From: Styela clava
Taxonomy: Eukaryota > Chordata > Ascidiacea > Stolidobranchia > Styelidae
DNA: 64,000 nt
Direction: 5' to 3'
Assembly: GCF_964204865.1 (NCBI RefSeq)
Contig: NC_135255.1
Location: forward strand, 15,157,135 to 15,221,134
The notes beneath the pieces are model-generated. The model was not told the origin of the DNA, ran no database searches, and worked only from the letters and a program-made list of their open reading frames with translations. This document shows, one piece after another, positions 52,157 to 63,688 of the stretch. Both the position numbers and the translations under genes were made by a program. Each line of letters begins with the position of its first letter. The first letter of the stretch is position 1.

Positions 52157-52453
52157 CAGTGGTTCTCTAACTTTTTAATTAAACCGCGCCTCTTTCATAG
52201 AATTTGCCAAGTCTCGCACCCAACCTCAAAAATATCCAGCTAGCAATAGGCTACAAATAACAGACAGTAAGACGAAAGCATGTTGAAAATATATGGATGG
52301 AACATAAATATCTAAAATGAAGAAATGTAAATATCCAAAATAAGGCGGGAAAGGTCAAATCTAACCAATATTTTATGATTTCATTTCGTTTCACGTCCCC
52401 TCAAAAAGTTGTCTACGCCCCCTTGTGGGGCTCCCCCAGTTTGAGAATCACTG
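52157..52453. mobile_element. nonautonomous hAT-type element, 297 bp
   Basis: Left end CAGTGGTTCTCTAACTTTTT and right end AGTTTGAGAATCACTG are inverted repeats of the CAGTGGTTCTCAAACT class. The 8-bp flanks ACCAAGAT and ACCTAGTT agree at six positions, suggesting an old insertion. Confidence 0.7.
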
Positions 52454-52461
52454 ACCTAGTT

Positions 52462-53321
52462 CTTAAACATATAAGATCAACTCTCCACACTTGTGGATGG
52501 GAACCGCTGTACTAAATTACTTTTGCTTCGCACGCAAAAACAAATCAATTGTCGTTCATTTAATAAAGTATGCACGGGCCAAGTAACGAATTTTACAGTA
52601 ACAAATTGCCGAATGGAGCGATCATTGAAGATTTCAGAAAATTACACGCAATAATATTTGTCAACGAAGGAACTTGTCCAAAATGCATGTCCTCAGATAT
52701 ACTAAATATTTTTTTTTGCGTTTTCTTATTTAAAAAACTTAATAAATGCATCCAGATGTGCTGCTTAGTAATTACAATATAGATCGACCTAAATTTATCG
52801 AAATGTTTTCTATCGCACTTTGGAAGTGGACATTCAGGAAAACAAAACATGTTTTCGTATATTTCGAGAGAATTCGAATCGTGCGCGAGACACCGGTCAC
52901 GTACTGTCGCGCAATGATGCGCATCGATATCCAATTGGTTGTGGTATGAGCATCAACTAAGCAGGTAAGGCCTTTCAAATCACCATTAAAATATCATAGA
53001 ATTATTCAAAAAGAATATCAAGAATTAATGATTAATTACTAATGTGATTGTTTTATATGTAAATGCCAAGAATTTACTCATTCTCACTCCATAAACTATG
53101 ATCGTTGATTGGACTCCGTGCACCTCAGAGTCCGGACGGAGGCATGTTTCTCCGATTCGCGTTCGCACAAAAGAACACGTTCGTCATCAATATCGTATTT
53201 CGAACAATATAAACGGGATTGCAGACGAAGCGCGTCCATAAGTGCCTCTTCTAAGCTTGTTGATTGGAGTGCAATTCGCGTTATAACGCTCTTTCTACTG
53301 TTTCTACTACGCAATTTCGAT
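52462..53321. other. noncoding stretch upstream of USP copy B
   Basis: Overlapping open frames near 52570-52978 and 53096-53314 on both strands are mutual shadows with no domain signal. The promoter of USP copy B must lie in the right part, but no TATA or CRE was assigned. Confidence 0.45.
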
Positions 53322-54987
53322 ATGGCTCAACAACAGGAGGAAACTCACGAAACTTGCGGTGTGCAAAGAGTATTAATTGCTGTGGACGATAGTGAAAATG
53401 GGGCCGCTGCATTTGATTGTAAGTTCTTTTATGTAATAATATAAACGTGGATCAAGTTATTTGGAAATTTGAGGCAAAGAAGAAAAATCCAAAATCACTG
53501 TATTTCTTACTCAAATTTGGATTATAAACTCACCTGCAACGTAGATTATTATTGTTAAAAAATATTTGCTTACGTTCAAGAGTAGAATGTAGGCCTAGTT
53601 GGTATTTTTCAAACTTTAGCTTTGCCCAACATGCAATTCCATTTCGCCATGTTCTTCTGCATCATAAAAATACTGATTTTCTGTCAGTAAATATGATCGG
53701 TGGCTCACTGTACTTAAGTAATATCTAGCAGTTGTGAATGAGTTTTATTTAGCAAACGAATATCCTCTCGCAGATTACATCGAGCACGTTCACAGACAGG
53801 AAAATCAGTTGATTGCTCTTCATGTATCGGACCAAGTGAAAATGCCAACCTATGCTTTGTTTTCAGGTATTTTTATTATTATTTCCCTATTTATAGCATT
53901 TACCGAGTAGTTTAATCTTCAACATGTGAACCATAGCCTGAATTTGTTCGTGTTACTATTAAAAGCAGAAATTAATGCATTAAGTGATTCCTGCATGAAA
54001 TCTTTAATACAAACAATAGTGAACGAAAAAATACTAAAATGCACTCAATGCTGCCTAATTACTTTACCGACCTCAGTTTAGAGTATTATAAAAAAAAAAT
54101 TGTATTTTGACAGGACTTATTTCGTCCTGTCAATAAATAAAGTAATTATACACGCAAGATAATGCGCTGAATTGCTTTCTTGACGGTAATGGACTTTAGA
54201 ATTTATTGAAGATAATGTGATGGCACAATTACAACGCTATCAGATATTCTATGAATTGCAATTCCTCATTCTTCAATTCCCTTATTTCCCTTTGCTTGCT
54301 TCTTCGCTTGTCCTTACAACCATGACTGATGTCAGGCCTTACAGAAGGTGTTGGATACAGTCACGAGGAAGTGACGGCGATGGTCGAAAAACTCAAAGAA
54401 AGAAATAAAGCTCTCGAAGACAAGTACAATAAAAAGTGCAATGATCTGAAGGTGGGTTATCTAGTCCTATTATGTAATATTTTAGCAAGTTTTTTGGGTA
54501 CTCTCGTAGTGTATGTACCAGGTTAGGGTTGGGCCATAATTTTATTCCGATTCTCCTTATTTTAGTTCTATTACGCGTTCGGAGACTGTCTGTGTTAGTC
54601 AAGTAAATATACCCCCTGCCCATAGGTTTCAGTATCTTTATACAACTTGATGTAGAATGGGTAAACAAAATTAGTTCCCTCTTTATTGGTGCATACACTT
54701 CTGGAGCGTCGTTTTTTTTTACGTTTGTACGAGAAGAAGACTAGGCAGTAGTAATCGACAATCTCCATTCTTTTTAGATCAAACATAAAGTCTTGATTGT
54801 GTCGGAAGATTCACATGGAGTCGGACATGCTATATGTCAGAGCGCAAAGAAACACGATGCAAATTTGATTGTAGTCGGATCTCGCGGACATGGAACGTTG
54901 CGGAGAACCATACTCGGATCTGTGAGCACCTATGTCATTCACCACAGTCATATTCCAACCCTGGTCTGTCCTGTCCATCATAAATGA
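53322..54987 (+). CDS. universal stress protein (USP), copy B, 4 exons, 171 aa
   Basis: Exons 53322-53418, 53774-53866, 54336-54451, 54778-54987, with phases 1,1,0 exactly as in copy A, ending TGA. Motifs match: VQRVLIAVDDSENGA, HVSDQVKMPTYALFSG, the amphipathic segment LKERNKALEDKYNKKC and the ATP signature GSRGHGTLRRTILGSVS. The same USP-fold role is inferred. Synonymous and replacement changes are frequent in exons 1, 3 and 4, so the duplication is not recent, yet exon 2 carries a nearly identical patch. Intron 3 contains a MITE. An earlier ATG-free open stretch upstream (from about 53109) is in frame but starts with no ATG matching the paralogue, so 53322 was chosen. Confidence 0.92.
54497..54710 (+). 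repeat. palindromic MITE family, complete copy in USP-B intron 3
   Basis: Starts GGTACTCTCGTAGTGTATGT and ends TTGGTGCATACACTTCTGGA-GCGTC, imperfect inverted ends. The interior is GGGCCATAATTTTATTCCGA, TCTATTACGCGTTCGGAGAC and GTATAAAGATACTGAAACCT in reverse complement. About 214 bp, and the best reference copy for the forward orientation. Confidence 0.75.
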
Positions 54988-55739
54988 ATGAACGTCACCT
55001 GAAAGACGATGCAATACCATGTTATTCAAACATTCGCCGTGTAAAAACTTGCCCATTTTACTGATTGATTATATTCTCTGTCAAAAGAATTTGTGTGCTT
55101 GGAATACGTTGTTTCAAATACTTGATTGTACAAAATATCTTTTCCACGTGCCATATACGCCGTTCAATATCGTTATTATAATGGTGCTTCACGTCTTTCA
55201 ATTGTGTATTTTACACTGGTAACAAAACAACACGTCTGGTGTGATACCTGTATGGAAATCCATTACTTACACTACACCATTGGTAATCATTATAGGGCGT
55301 CACCTTCAAAAGGATATAATTCATACCTTTTTCAACTTCCTCTTGGAAAATTGATAAGACCACCATTTTGTCAATCACAGAGTGCATATATATAATTTCT
55401 TCATATTTGAAAAATAATAGGAATGTTGTGTACTCAAACCAAAAATTTCCGGTTCTCACATAATCACATTCTTGTTCAAACTGACTGATAATATCCCTTT
55501 TTTAGTCGGCAATAGTTTTGAGTAGATTCTGAAATATGCTTCACCTATTTGTTTTCACTTTGAACAAACGAATACAAAACGGCGTTGCATGATTGTCTGG
55601 TCATTAATTGCTCGTTACAGAAAATGGATGTAAGCATTCCTCGGATAATTTTGTTTCTCGCGTTGGTTGAATAGAAATGATGTATATATATGGTTGCAAT
55701 GTATTTATTAAAGGCCTCCTCCGCAAAACGCAAAAGCTA
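54988..55739. other. noncoding stretch, USP-B 3' side
   Basis: Probably the 3' untranslated region followed by spacer. No exon, RNA gene or resolved repeat. Confidence 0.5.
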
Positions 55740-56092
55740 TTAGACTGCCGCATGGACAACGGGATCGATTTTTAGGACGATCCACAAGATGAGAATAGTG
55801 TTGGAAAGACTTGGAATAAAGTTGATTATTGCGGTAAATGCCAAACTGACCATTGGCTCTTTCGTTTGTGTTGCCATATGTCCCAACGTTGGGAGAAAGA
55901 TTAGATAAGAAATTATCGCGTAGACAGGTTGTATCCAGATCACATTGAATAAAAGTAAAAATATGTGTCGCTGGACTTCAAGATGGAGCAAAGAGAAAAC
56001 AGAAAAGTCAGCCATTCGAACCGCTTTGACACTGAATCGGGACTCTGTAGTCGTTCTTTCATGCGATGCAAAACAAGAGAGCAATGCTGAAA
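55740..56092 (-). CDS. multi-pass membrane (7TM-receptor-like) fragment
   Basis: The minus-strand frame ends in a TAA at 55742-55740 and is open upstream to a plausible acceptor (ATATATTTCAG) near 56093. It encodes a hydrophilic loop (ERTTTESRFSVKAVRMADF), then two strongly hydrophobic helices: HIFLLLFNVIWIQPVYAIIS and PMVSLAFTAIINFIPSLSNT-ILIL. This looks like the last two helices of a serpentine receptor or other multi-pass transporter. No preceding exon was found: the upstream side is occupied by the hAT cluster at 56213-57505. It is either the last exon of a gene with a long intron or a remnant. Family unknown. Confidence 0.4.
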
Positions 56093-56212
56093 TATATGGA
56101 TAAGAAAGCCAAAACGAACATTTTAACCGCAATATCTCCCAAAATCATATCCTGGACCTGTGCACTATCGTAACTTACTAGTAGTATTACATGTACCTTG
56201 ATTGCCCTAGCT

Positions 56213-57092
56213 CAGCGTTTCCTAAACTGTGTTCCGCGAGCATCTTCGAAGTGTTCCGTGGAAAAGGAATCAAAAAAACGTCTTAAATAGTCGCCATGGA
56301 AATCTATGGCAGGGCTTCCCAAACTAGAGGCCGCTAAACGAATTTTAAGGGCCGCAAAGAGAACACCAATTTTACAAAACATCAAAATCGCATATTTCGA
56401 ACTGTTTACCATTATTAACGAGGACAAGGGCCGCGACGCGAGCTCAAAAGTTTGGGAAGCCCTGATCCATGGAACGTGAAGTTGTCGCCCAACTGACCGT
56501 TCAATATCGCGTCACCATCGGCTTAAATCGTACTAACTGGAGAGGGATAGTGGCATTTTCGATAATTGTCGGCCTAGCTTTTTGACTGTTAAGTTCATTA
56601 TCAAGTTTACAGCAATCATTTTGGTTTTGCTATAGGCAAACGAGTAGACCTAAAGAATAAATGCAAAGGGTCAACTCTTCTTCCTCCATCTCTGCCTGGT
56701 TTTACTTTGAAATGCTGAAAAAATTACTCATTTTCGCTAAACTCTATTAAGTAGATAAATGCAGCGAAATTGCAGCAAGTACTTCTATCTCCATTGGACG
56801 TAACATTAGAGGCAAACACTACGTAATAGAGAGTAAACGACATAGAATGGTAAAATGAATTTATTGATCCGTATACACACCATTTAAATTAAGAAACAAT
56901 AAAACATTAATAATAAATGCAACATGTAAAATATGCAATCCTATTTTAAGTATTTTAACACAATTCTGTTAGTTTTCGCCGCGCATTTGACAACTTTTTC
57001 TTTATCAATTTTACCCTTTTATTTTTTGGTGTTCCGCGCGGCGAGATAAAAAGTGGAGGTGTTCCGTGGCCGAAAAAGTTTGGGAAACGCTG
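56213..57092. mobile_element. nonautonomous hAT-type element, 880 bp, interrupted by a nested hAT
   Basis: Ends CAGCGTTTCC and GTTTGGGAAACGCTG, flanked by a perfect 8-bp duplication CCCTAGCT (56205-56212 and 57093-57100). Removing the nested insert (163 bases with its duplication) leaves 717, close to the 726-bp relative at 46030-46755, which lies in the opposite orientation. Confidence 0.88.
56310..56464. mobile_element. nested nonautonomous hAT-type element, 155 bp
   Basis: Ends CAGGGCTTCCCAAACT and AGTTTGGGAAGCCCTG form perfect 16-base inverted repeats. Flanking 8-bp duplications ATCTATGG and ATCCATGG differ at one base. It is inserted inside the larger element at 56213-57092, so it is the younger of the two. 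Confidence 0.88.
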
Positions 57093-57115
57093 CCCTAGCT
57101 TTACTAGGTCCTGTG

Positions 57116-57505
57116 TAAAGCTGGGCATTTCGAATCGAATAGTCAATTATTCGAATCGGTTCAGAGCAAAATTTTGTTTTTTTTCCTTTCCGTCAATCAA
57201 TGGTCGAGGTGATTTTCTCATATTTTATCATTTGAAGCCATATTTTTTCAACGCAATCCAGACATGACTATTTTCTGTAGTGAGTTATTGATAAAACGTG
57301 TTTCTTATTGTGTGTGAACGCTCAGCAATCTGTCCGAGTGATTTATTCTATTTCTCTCAGTAATTCATTTGTTGACAGGACCAATCACAATAAAAAAATC
57401 GCATTCAATTATATATCTCAAAAGTATTCGAAATTCGATTCGAAAAAAATATTCGATTCGATTCTGAAATCATCGGGTATATATATTCAAAAATGCCCAG
57501 CCCTA
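57116..57505. mobile_element. nonautonomous hAT-type element, 390 bp
   Basis: Ends TAAAGCTGGGCATTT and AAATGCCCAGCCCTA are inverted repeats of the TAGGGCTGGGC class. A perfect 8-bp duplication GTCCTGTG lies at 57108-57115 and 57506-57513. The interior has several ATTCGAATCGAAT-type palindromes. Confidence 0.85.
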
Positions 57506-57513
57506 GTCCTGTG

Positions 57514-58640
57514 GCAATGATGATTCATACGTTTTGTGCCAACGTGAATTTGAAAGCTAAATGATTCGACTCACAACCGTAGTATTCTTTAATTTAGAGT
57601 ATTCTTTTTTACAGTAACTTACCGTACCTACCTACATTGCGTCACCGGTATAGAATAACTTCCTACTTCCGCGTTGCAAGATTTTGCAAAATAAAAGCGC
57701 AAATGAGACTGTACGCGGATTAAAAACGGGGTTCCCATGATTAAAATATAACACAGCGAAATTTTGGATGAAATATTAGATCTCATAGAATTCATAAAAG
57801 TAATTGGGACTTCCGGGTACAGTACCGGTAAAATTCCATACTTTAGTTATTGAAATGTGCAATTCATCTCGCTTTGTCATGTGACTTCATGAGGTATGCT
57901 TTGTTGATATGTGTAAAAAGTGCAATTCTCTTTTACTGCAATTGCTAGTGTTGTACCCGGTCCTATGGCGCGTCAATGAAACTCATTGTCGGTATTGTTG
58001 TATCTTTCGTTTGGCCCAGAAAGTCTTGTTTAATCATTGTTCGACTTTTGTTTTAGGCTGTTTTAAACTTTTTAAATTGAACTTGCTAAGCAAAATTACT
58101 GTGTGTTGCAAGTTAATTTTACAGACTCGCAACTCTTGGAAGCTGATCACGTGAGCTCGTGATGCGTATGTATAGTTAAAGAGAAATATGTCAGCCCACG
58201 TGATTTTGTTCACTGTACAAATATTGCTCCTTTTGTTTACAGCCTATATTAGAACCCATCTGACAAAGTGTAGCACATGGGTAGAATAAATAGTTTGCGA
58301 ATGAGACGGGCTGTAATTCTTTTGACTTCAGATTAGTGAAGGTACAAATATCACCCAGAAAACTTTAAAATATTATTTATGACTCGGCATTGGATATCTA
58401 AATGGCTTTCGTACTAAAGGGCAGGCTACTCAGCTGACCCCTCTGAAAAATTGATGAAAACTCAAGGAGCAAAATGATTAGTTTTCGAAAGGACGAACAG
58501 TTAAAGCGATTGATAATATAGACCTGATGCTGGCACGTCTAACACTCCGAGTGAGATTATCGCCCTTGCGCGTGTGTATGTTGTTTTAAAGAATTCTATG
58601 TAGTTTTAGATTCGGCAAGTTTCTTCTACTGTTCCAGTTA
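57514..58640. other. noncoding stretch
   Basis: No supported exon or RNA gene; the open frame at 57909-58154 has no splice context or recognisable pattern. Confidence 0.45.
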
Positions 58641-58825
58641 TTTGAATTGTTTGCTATTCCTAGCCGCAATAACAACGAATCACAAGCAAAGAATTGTATA
58701 ACAGTAACTCGGATACGCGTGCTTGAGTATTTGATTTGAATGTTTGCTATTCCTAGCCGCAATAACAACGAATCACAAGCAAAGAATTGTATAACGGTAA
58801 CTCGGATATGCGTACTTGAGTATTC
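58641..58825. repeat. 94-bp direct tandem duplication
   Basis: TTTGAATTGTTTGCTATTCC at 58641 recurs as TTTGAATGTTTGCTATTCC at 58735; the following text (CTAGCCGCAATAACAACGAA, ..AGAATTGTATAAC(A/G)GTAACT) is almost identical. The few differences point to a fairly recent duplication. The antisense frame spanning it merely repeats the same peptide. Confidence 0.85.
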
Positions 58826-61114
58826 GTAAAATGTATATATATTCAATAATTTCTCTCAAAACTATTCTTCCTACTTGCGTGTAGTAGGTAGGCCCTGTTT
58901 GACCTATATATGTGCGTTAATCTTTTTATTAAATTCCAATCCCGATTTTTTTTTGGGCATACTAATGTAATTCAAATAAACGAGGAGCATGATCACTAAT
59001 TTTCAAGATTAGAAATTAGAGACGGTCGGCTGTCCTCAAATGGTCATTCTTTGTTTGAAACCGGTCATAAGATACTGGGGTTGTAACGATGCGCTCACCT
59101 TCGAATGAATGGATAAATGCCTGAGGCAAGTAATATATGTAACACAATGGACAAATTTGTTTTGGTAGTTTGGTTTGGAGGATGGTAAGGATAGGTATAA
59201 AACTATCGTTGGGGACAGTGGCGATTAGGCTGGTTAAGAATATATCGCCAATAGTTCAAGAACAGTTCTACTAGACAGCAGGGTGATCAGAATAATCGCG
59301 TTTTGTCGACAGGGAATGAATAAACAACGTGTGATAATATGAATGGATAGATATATTTATCCGATAGTCAATTTTAATCAACCATGGGCTGCAATTTTGA
59401 CAAAATATTTGATTGTTGGGGGAATAACGGGATTGTAAGAAATCGGAACTTTTATGAAATCTAAGCAGGTGATGGATAAATTTTGCGATTCACTCCAAGT
59501 GATCCCACGAACAACCATGCCAAACACTTCGCATTGCAAGTCCACGTTTTATCATTATTTTTGTATTTCCGATGTTCGAAACACTTTTACATCAATTCAT
59601 GGTGAAAAAATTATTCTCAACAATTTTGGAGCTTTATACTAATTGACAAACCCAACGATGAATGTTTTAAAAATTGTGAACTCGTAGTGTGTTTCTTGTG
59701 AGTGGTGATCTCGCTGCGAAATGACAAACAAAACCTTTATATACGCACAAAGGTTACGCGTGATCTGTTCAAAATATTGACTTGTTTTAACATGATAGTG
59801 AGAATGGGAATCGTGAGATGGATGTTTGTATGAGTTAAATGAGCGTAGAAATTTTACGTAAAGCGTTTCTCGTGGTTACGTGAAAGCTGTATGAGCGAGA
59901 CGTTGAAGGCAGCGGTGCTTTACGAGTGGTTGTTGAACTGAATGGAAACAATTTGGTTTCCACTTTGATCCGGAGGTAAACTGATTACGTTCAAATGTTT
60001 TTCCAGTTATACTTGATAGACTAAACTTTATCGACATAATAAGACGACATCTTCTGTTGTTCCTAGTGACTATATTTAAATGAAACATGATAGGCTGGGA
60101 TTAATAAGTAGTATTAGATTTCTGTACTCTTTGAACTCTTTTGTGTGCACCATTGTGTGCGGACGTATATACATGCCATTAAAGAATAATAGTCTAGTTT
60201 TAGTTGCCATGGCGATATAGTGAGGCTATTATGAATGTGTTCTGTAGTCATTTCAACGATGCTATGTATAATCGATCAGTTGACTTTTATCTGCGTGATA
60301 CATATTTGCAAAGTTGATAGCATTACGTATAAACTGCTTTATCACTACATGCATAATATCAGCGTAGAACGTTGTTGAAGAGTACGAGAGCAGTCATTTT
60401 TTTATTGTGAATAGTTGTGAATGTATATTGGTACATGGTTAACGGTTTTAGGGCAATACAAAATTATCGCTGTGTGATTGAAAGGTATAAATTAATGAAA
60501 CAGCCAGTTGAAGAATGTTGTGGAATGTACATTGCCAATTTTGATGGGTGCTTTACGTAGGCCTACCATATACGTCTCGGTTTAGCCGGGACAGTCCCGA
60601 TTTTAGCGGGTTGTCTCAGCCGGTAGACGTAAATGTCCAGTTATGCAGTGAATGTTTTTTCAATTCGATGGTAACACAAATATTTTTTTAACAAAGGCAT
60701 CCGACGTACCACTGATTTGCAACTCACTTCAGAAGTTCAGATAGAGGAAGAAATTGTTATGTCATGGTTAAGATATATATAATTATGAACCAAAATGTAA
60801 ATTTAACACCCAACTAATATGTCGCTGAATCATCAAAATGTCGAAAACAAAGTGCAAGTTTTCTAATTAGATGAAGAAAAATTTTCATCATTTGGAGTTT
60901 TGGTTTTTTCTATTACAAACTATTACAGAACTAGCTCGGTTTTATATTTCTTGCAATACGAAATAGTATATTAGGAACAAACAATTATTCACTCGCTTTT
61001 CTGCGACTGGATCTTCCAGATCTATACAGCGAAGTCTATTTTGAACATAAAAAATGTTTTTGTAATTTAGAAAAAATATTTTTTACCTTAAAATTCCGTG
61101 AATAAATTCCAAAT
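58826..61114. other. noncoding stretch upstream of the alpha-arrestin gene
   Basis: About 2.3 kb without a supported gene. Short frames at 59454-59642 and 59876-60088 show no pattern. A small GC-rich patch near 60590-60630 (GCCGGGACAGTCCCGATTTT) is partly palindromic. Confidence 0.45.
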
Positions 61115-63099
61115 ATGCCGAGTCTACAAACATTTCGAGTTATTTTCTCTGATCAAAAGACAATCTACAAACCCGGTGATACAATATCGGGGACTGTGGA
61201 AGTTTCGCTCAGCGAAGCAATGCAAATGAAAGGTATATAATATACGATATTTTTCCGTTCCATTGAATCTTTTATTTCATTATATAAAATTATAGCTTAA
61301 CAATAATTTTTTGTTTTGTCTCCATTGGCTGTATATGGCATTGGCAGTGTATGTACATCACCGAAATGGCTGTATTTGTAAATTAAGTTGGCAGTATATG
61401 TATAAGACATTGGCTGTGTATGTACATCACCGAAATGGCTGTATTTGTGTATTGAGTTGGAAGTATATGTAGATTTAGTTGGCGCTATATGTATATTTTG
61501 GGATGCACATGTATATCACGATTGTTTGGTACATATACCGTGATAGATAGAATTTTTGTTGCAGTGTATAGGAAATTACATAAACGAGGTTCTTAAAATT
61601 TATACAGCAGGACGAATACCTTGTCAAATATATAATGTAGTAGGACAAGAGCTCCGAGTTGCAGAAGGACTTTTTGATTATTAATCTGTTAAACTAAATT
61701 TGGGTGGTGGCGTATTTTAAATGCTCGAACTTGGTTCCGAGCCAATGAATCGTCGCGACTTCTATATCTGTATATGAAGACCAATACCTCGGCTTCCATC
61801 ATTGGGTTCAAAAAATGCTTCGACTCGAAAAATTCGACATTGGAAATGTCGAATCAGTAGAGTTTATAAGTACAAACCCGGCTTCAATTTCTATACTTGC
61901 AAAACCGACATCCACTGTTTGTGACTGCAAAGGTCACGCCTTACATGATAGCAGACGATCATCAATTATGATTGATTGCCGATATTGCAATTGAGAAATT
62001 TTTACAAGCATTCAAGTTGCAGCAAAATAAAACATTAAAACGAAATATTTTCTTCAGAATATTCTTTGTTTTTATTCACCATAGAATTAAAAGTAAAGAT
62101 CACTGGCAAAGCACATGTTGGATGGCATGAATATTACGGACAAAACAATCATGTTTATCATTACAATAAGCAAGGTCTTTTCAAAGAGAAAACAATTGTG
62201 TATGGCGAAGGTACGTTTGTGAAAAATAAAAAACGTTAAGATTTTGTTTTACTTCCTGAAAGCAATTGGTTAGTAATTAAATGGAAAAGTGTTTAATAAT
62301 TTGAATCTAACACAAATAAGGTATAAACTTTGTTAAAAGCAAGGTCACAGCTCTCAAATATACAGATCTGTGAGCCCTCACAACTATTAAAATCATTCCC
62401 GACTATGGGATGAAGAAACAGACCATATTATCAGTATTCAAATTTTCTACACAGGGGGTTCTAGCGCCGATGACGCAACAACTTTAGCACAAGGAAGCCA
62501 TTCTTTTCCATTTAGCTTTCGTCTCCCATCACCTTTGCCGTCTTCATATGAAGGTAAGTCTAAGAAGAATACTTCGATTGGTTGATAAAAATCATTGATG
62601 TCTCTTCTCCATGTTTAAATAAAAATATTTGTGTTGAAAATAACAGACATAGAATAGCCTAGAATCTGGGCCCTAGATGGACATAAGATAGGAGTAAGAT
62701 TCTACTAAATTTCGGGCTGTGAAAAACACAACATTACTCCATACATCGCAATATGTTTCACGTAGGACATTCAGATTGAGTACGAAAAATGCCAAGTCCT
62801 AATATATATAAATATATTATAGAAAATAAGGAAAATACCCAAACGAGCGGAATTTCGCTAATTTGCCCGACAGACCAGACCTCTGGCGATACTTGACTGA
62901 TTTTAGAACAAGAATTGAAATTGAATTTCATTTATTGATAACTTCGCTAATATATATGACTATATATACAGATAAAATCGGGTACGTACGATACTACGCC
63001 AAAGCGAAAATTGTTAGACCGTGGAAATATGATCACAATACAAAAAGTATGTTTACATTGTTGGACATATTAGATCTCAACAAGGAACAGGACATGATG
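61115..63099 (+). CDS. alpha-arrestin (arrestin-domain protein), first four exons, incomplete
   Basis: Exons 61115-61232, 62085-62210, 62455-62553, 62972-63099, phases 1,1,1,0; the next exon must lie beyond the window. The 157 residues cover most of an N-terminal arrestin domain: FRVIFSDQKTIYKPGDTISG with GTVEV, ELKVKITGKAHVGW, the typical GSHSFPFSFRLPSPLPSSYE, GYVRYYAKAKIVRPWK and the LDLN turn. Alpha-arrestins (ARRDC1-5, TXNIP type) act as adaptors that link membrane receptors and transporters to ubiquitin ligases through C-terminal PPxY motifs, which would be in the missing part. The ATG follows CCAAAT and is the first in frame. Confidence 0.88.
61328..61510. repeat. GTATATGTA/TTGGC minisatellite in alpha-arrestin intron 1
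   Basis: The block TTGGC(A/T)GT(A/G)TATGTA recurs about every 20 bases. A longer unit including ACATCACCGAAATGGCTGTA occurs twice about 78 bases apart, giving a two-level tandem structure. Confidence 0.7.
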
Positions 63100-63688
63100 G
63101 TGAGAGTCAAAAATAAAATAAAATCCTTATATCTTATATATAGAAGTCAGTTATATATAGAACTATAGAAGTATAGTTCTGACGACAAGGCCATCTTTTT
63201 TGACCCTTTTGTGACGTTATGTGATTTCCTATGTGATGAGTATAGTGGGACATTCTTAATTGTTGCGTTGCGGCGCATCTCATCTATTCACCAGCCATTG
63301 TACAGCTTGTAGACGCTTTGTTTATTGTCTCTCTTTGAGTTGTATTGGGAAGTTGTGCCGCTGTTGTCAGTGAATTGCGTTCAGTTGTACGCGAGTTTCT
63401 ATGCTTAGCAGAAAGCACGTACGTAACAAACTCGCTCGCTATTCTTTGATAACTGAATGTGAATACACAGTAATACAAATGAAAAATTGCAGCATTGAAT
63501 AAGCTACTTCGATTCAAAATGTTAAGTAACCAATACTACAAAACATGTTTTTATATATATTTTATTATCTAATCAAGACTCCTCGGAGTCACTGGCAGTT
63601 ATTATATTTGGTGTAGTTGGTTCAATTCCGTCTTAGCATTGTTTGATTATTTCATCTTCTTCTTATGAGGAGATTTATATTGACTGTG
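63100..63688. other. intronic stretch
   Basis: Follows the fourth alpha-arrestin exon (donor ATG/GTGAGA). No further arrestin exon was recognised before the window ends. Confidence 0.5.

Noticed and set aside
58586-58846. Minus-strand frame with an internally repeated peptide
   Set aside because: The peptide repeat just mirrors the 94-bp DNA duplication.
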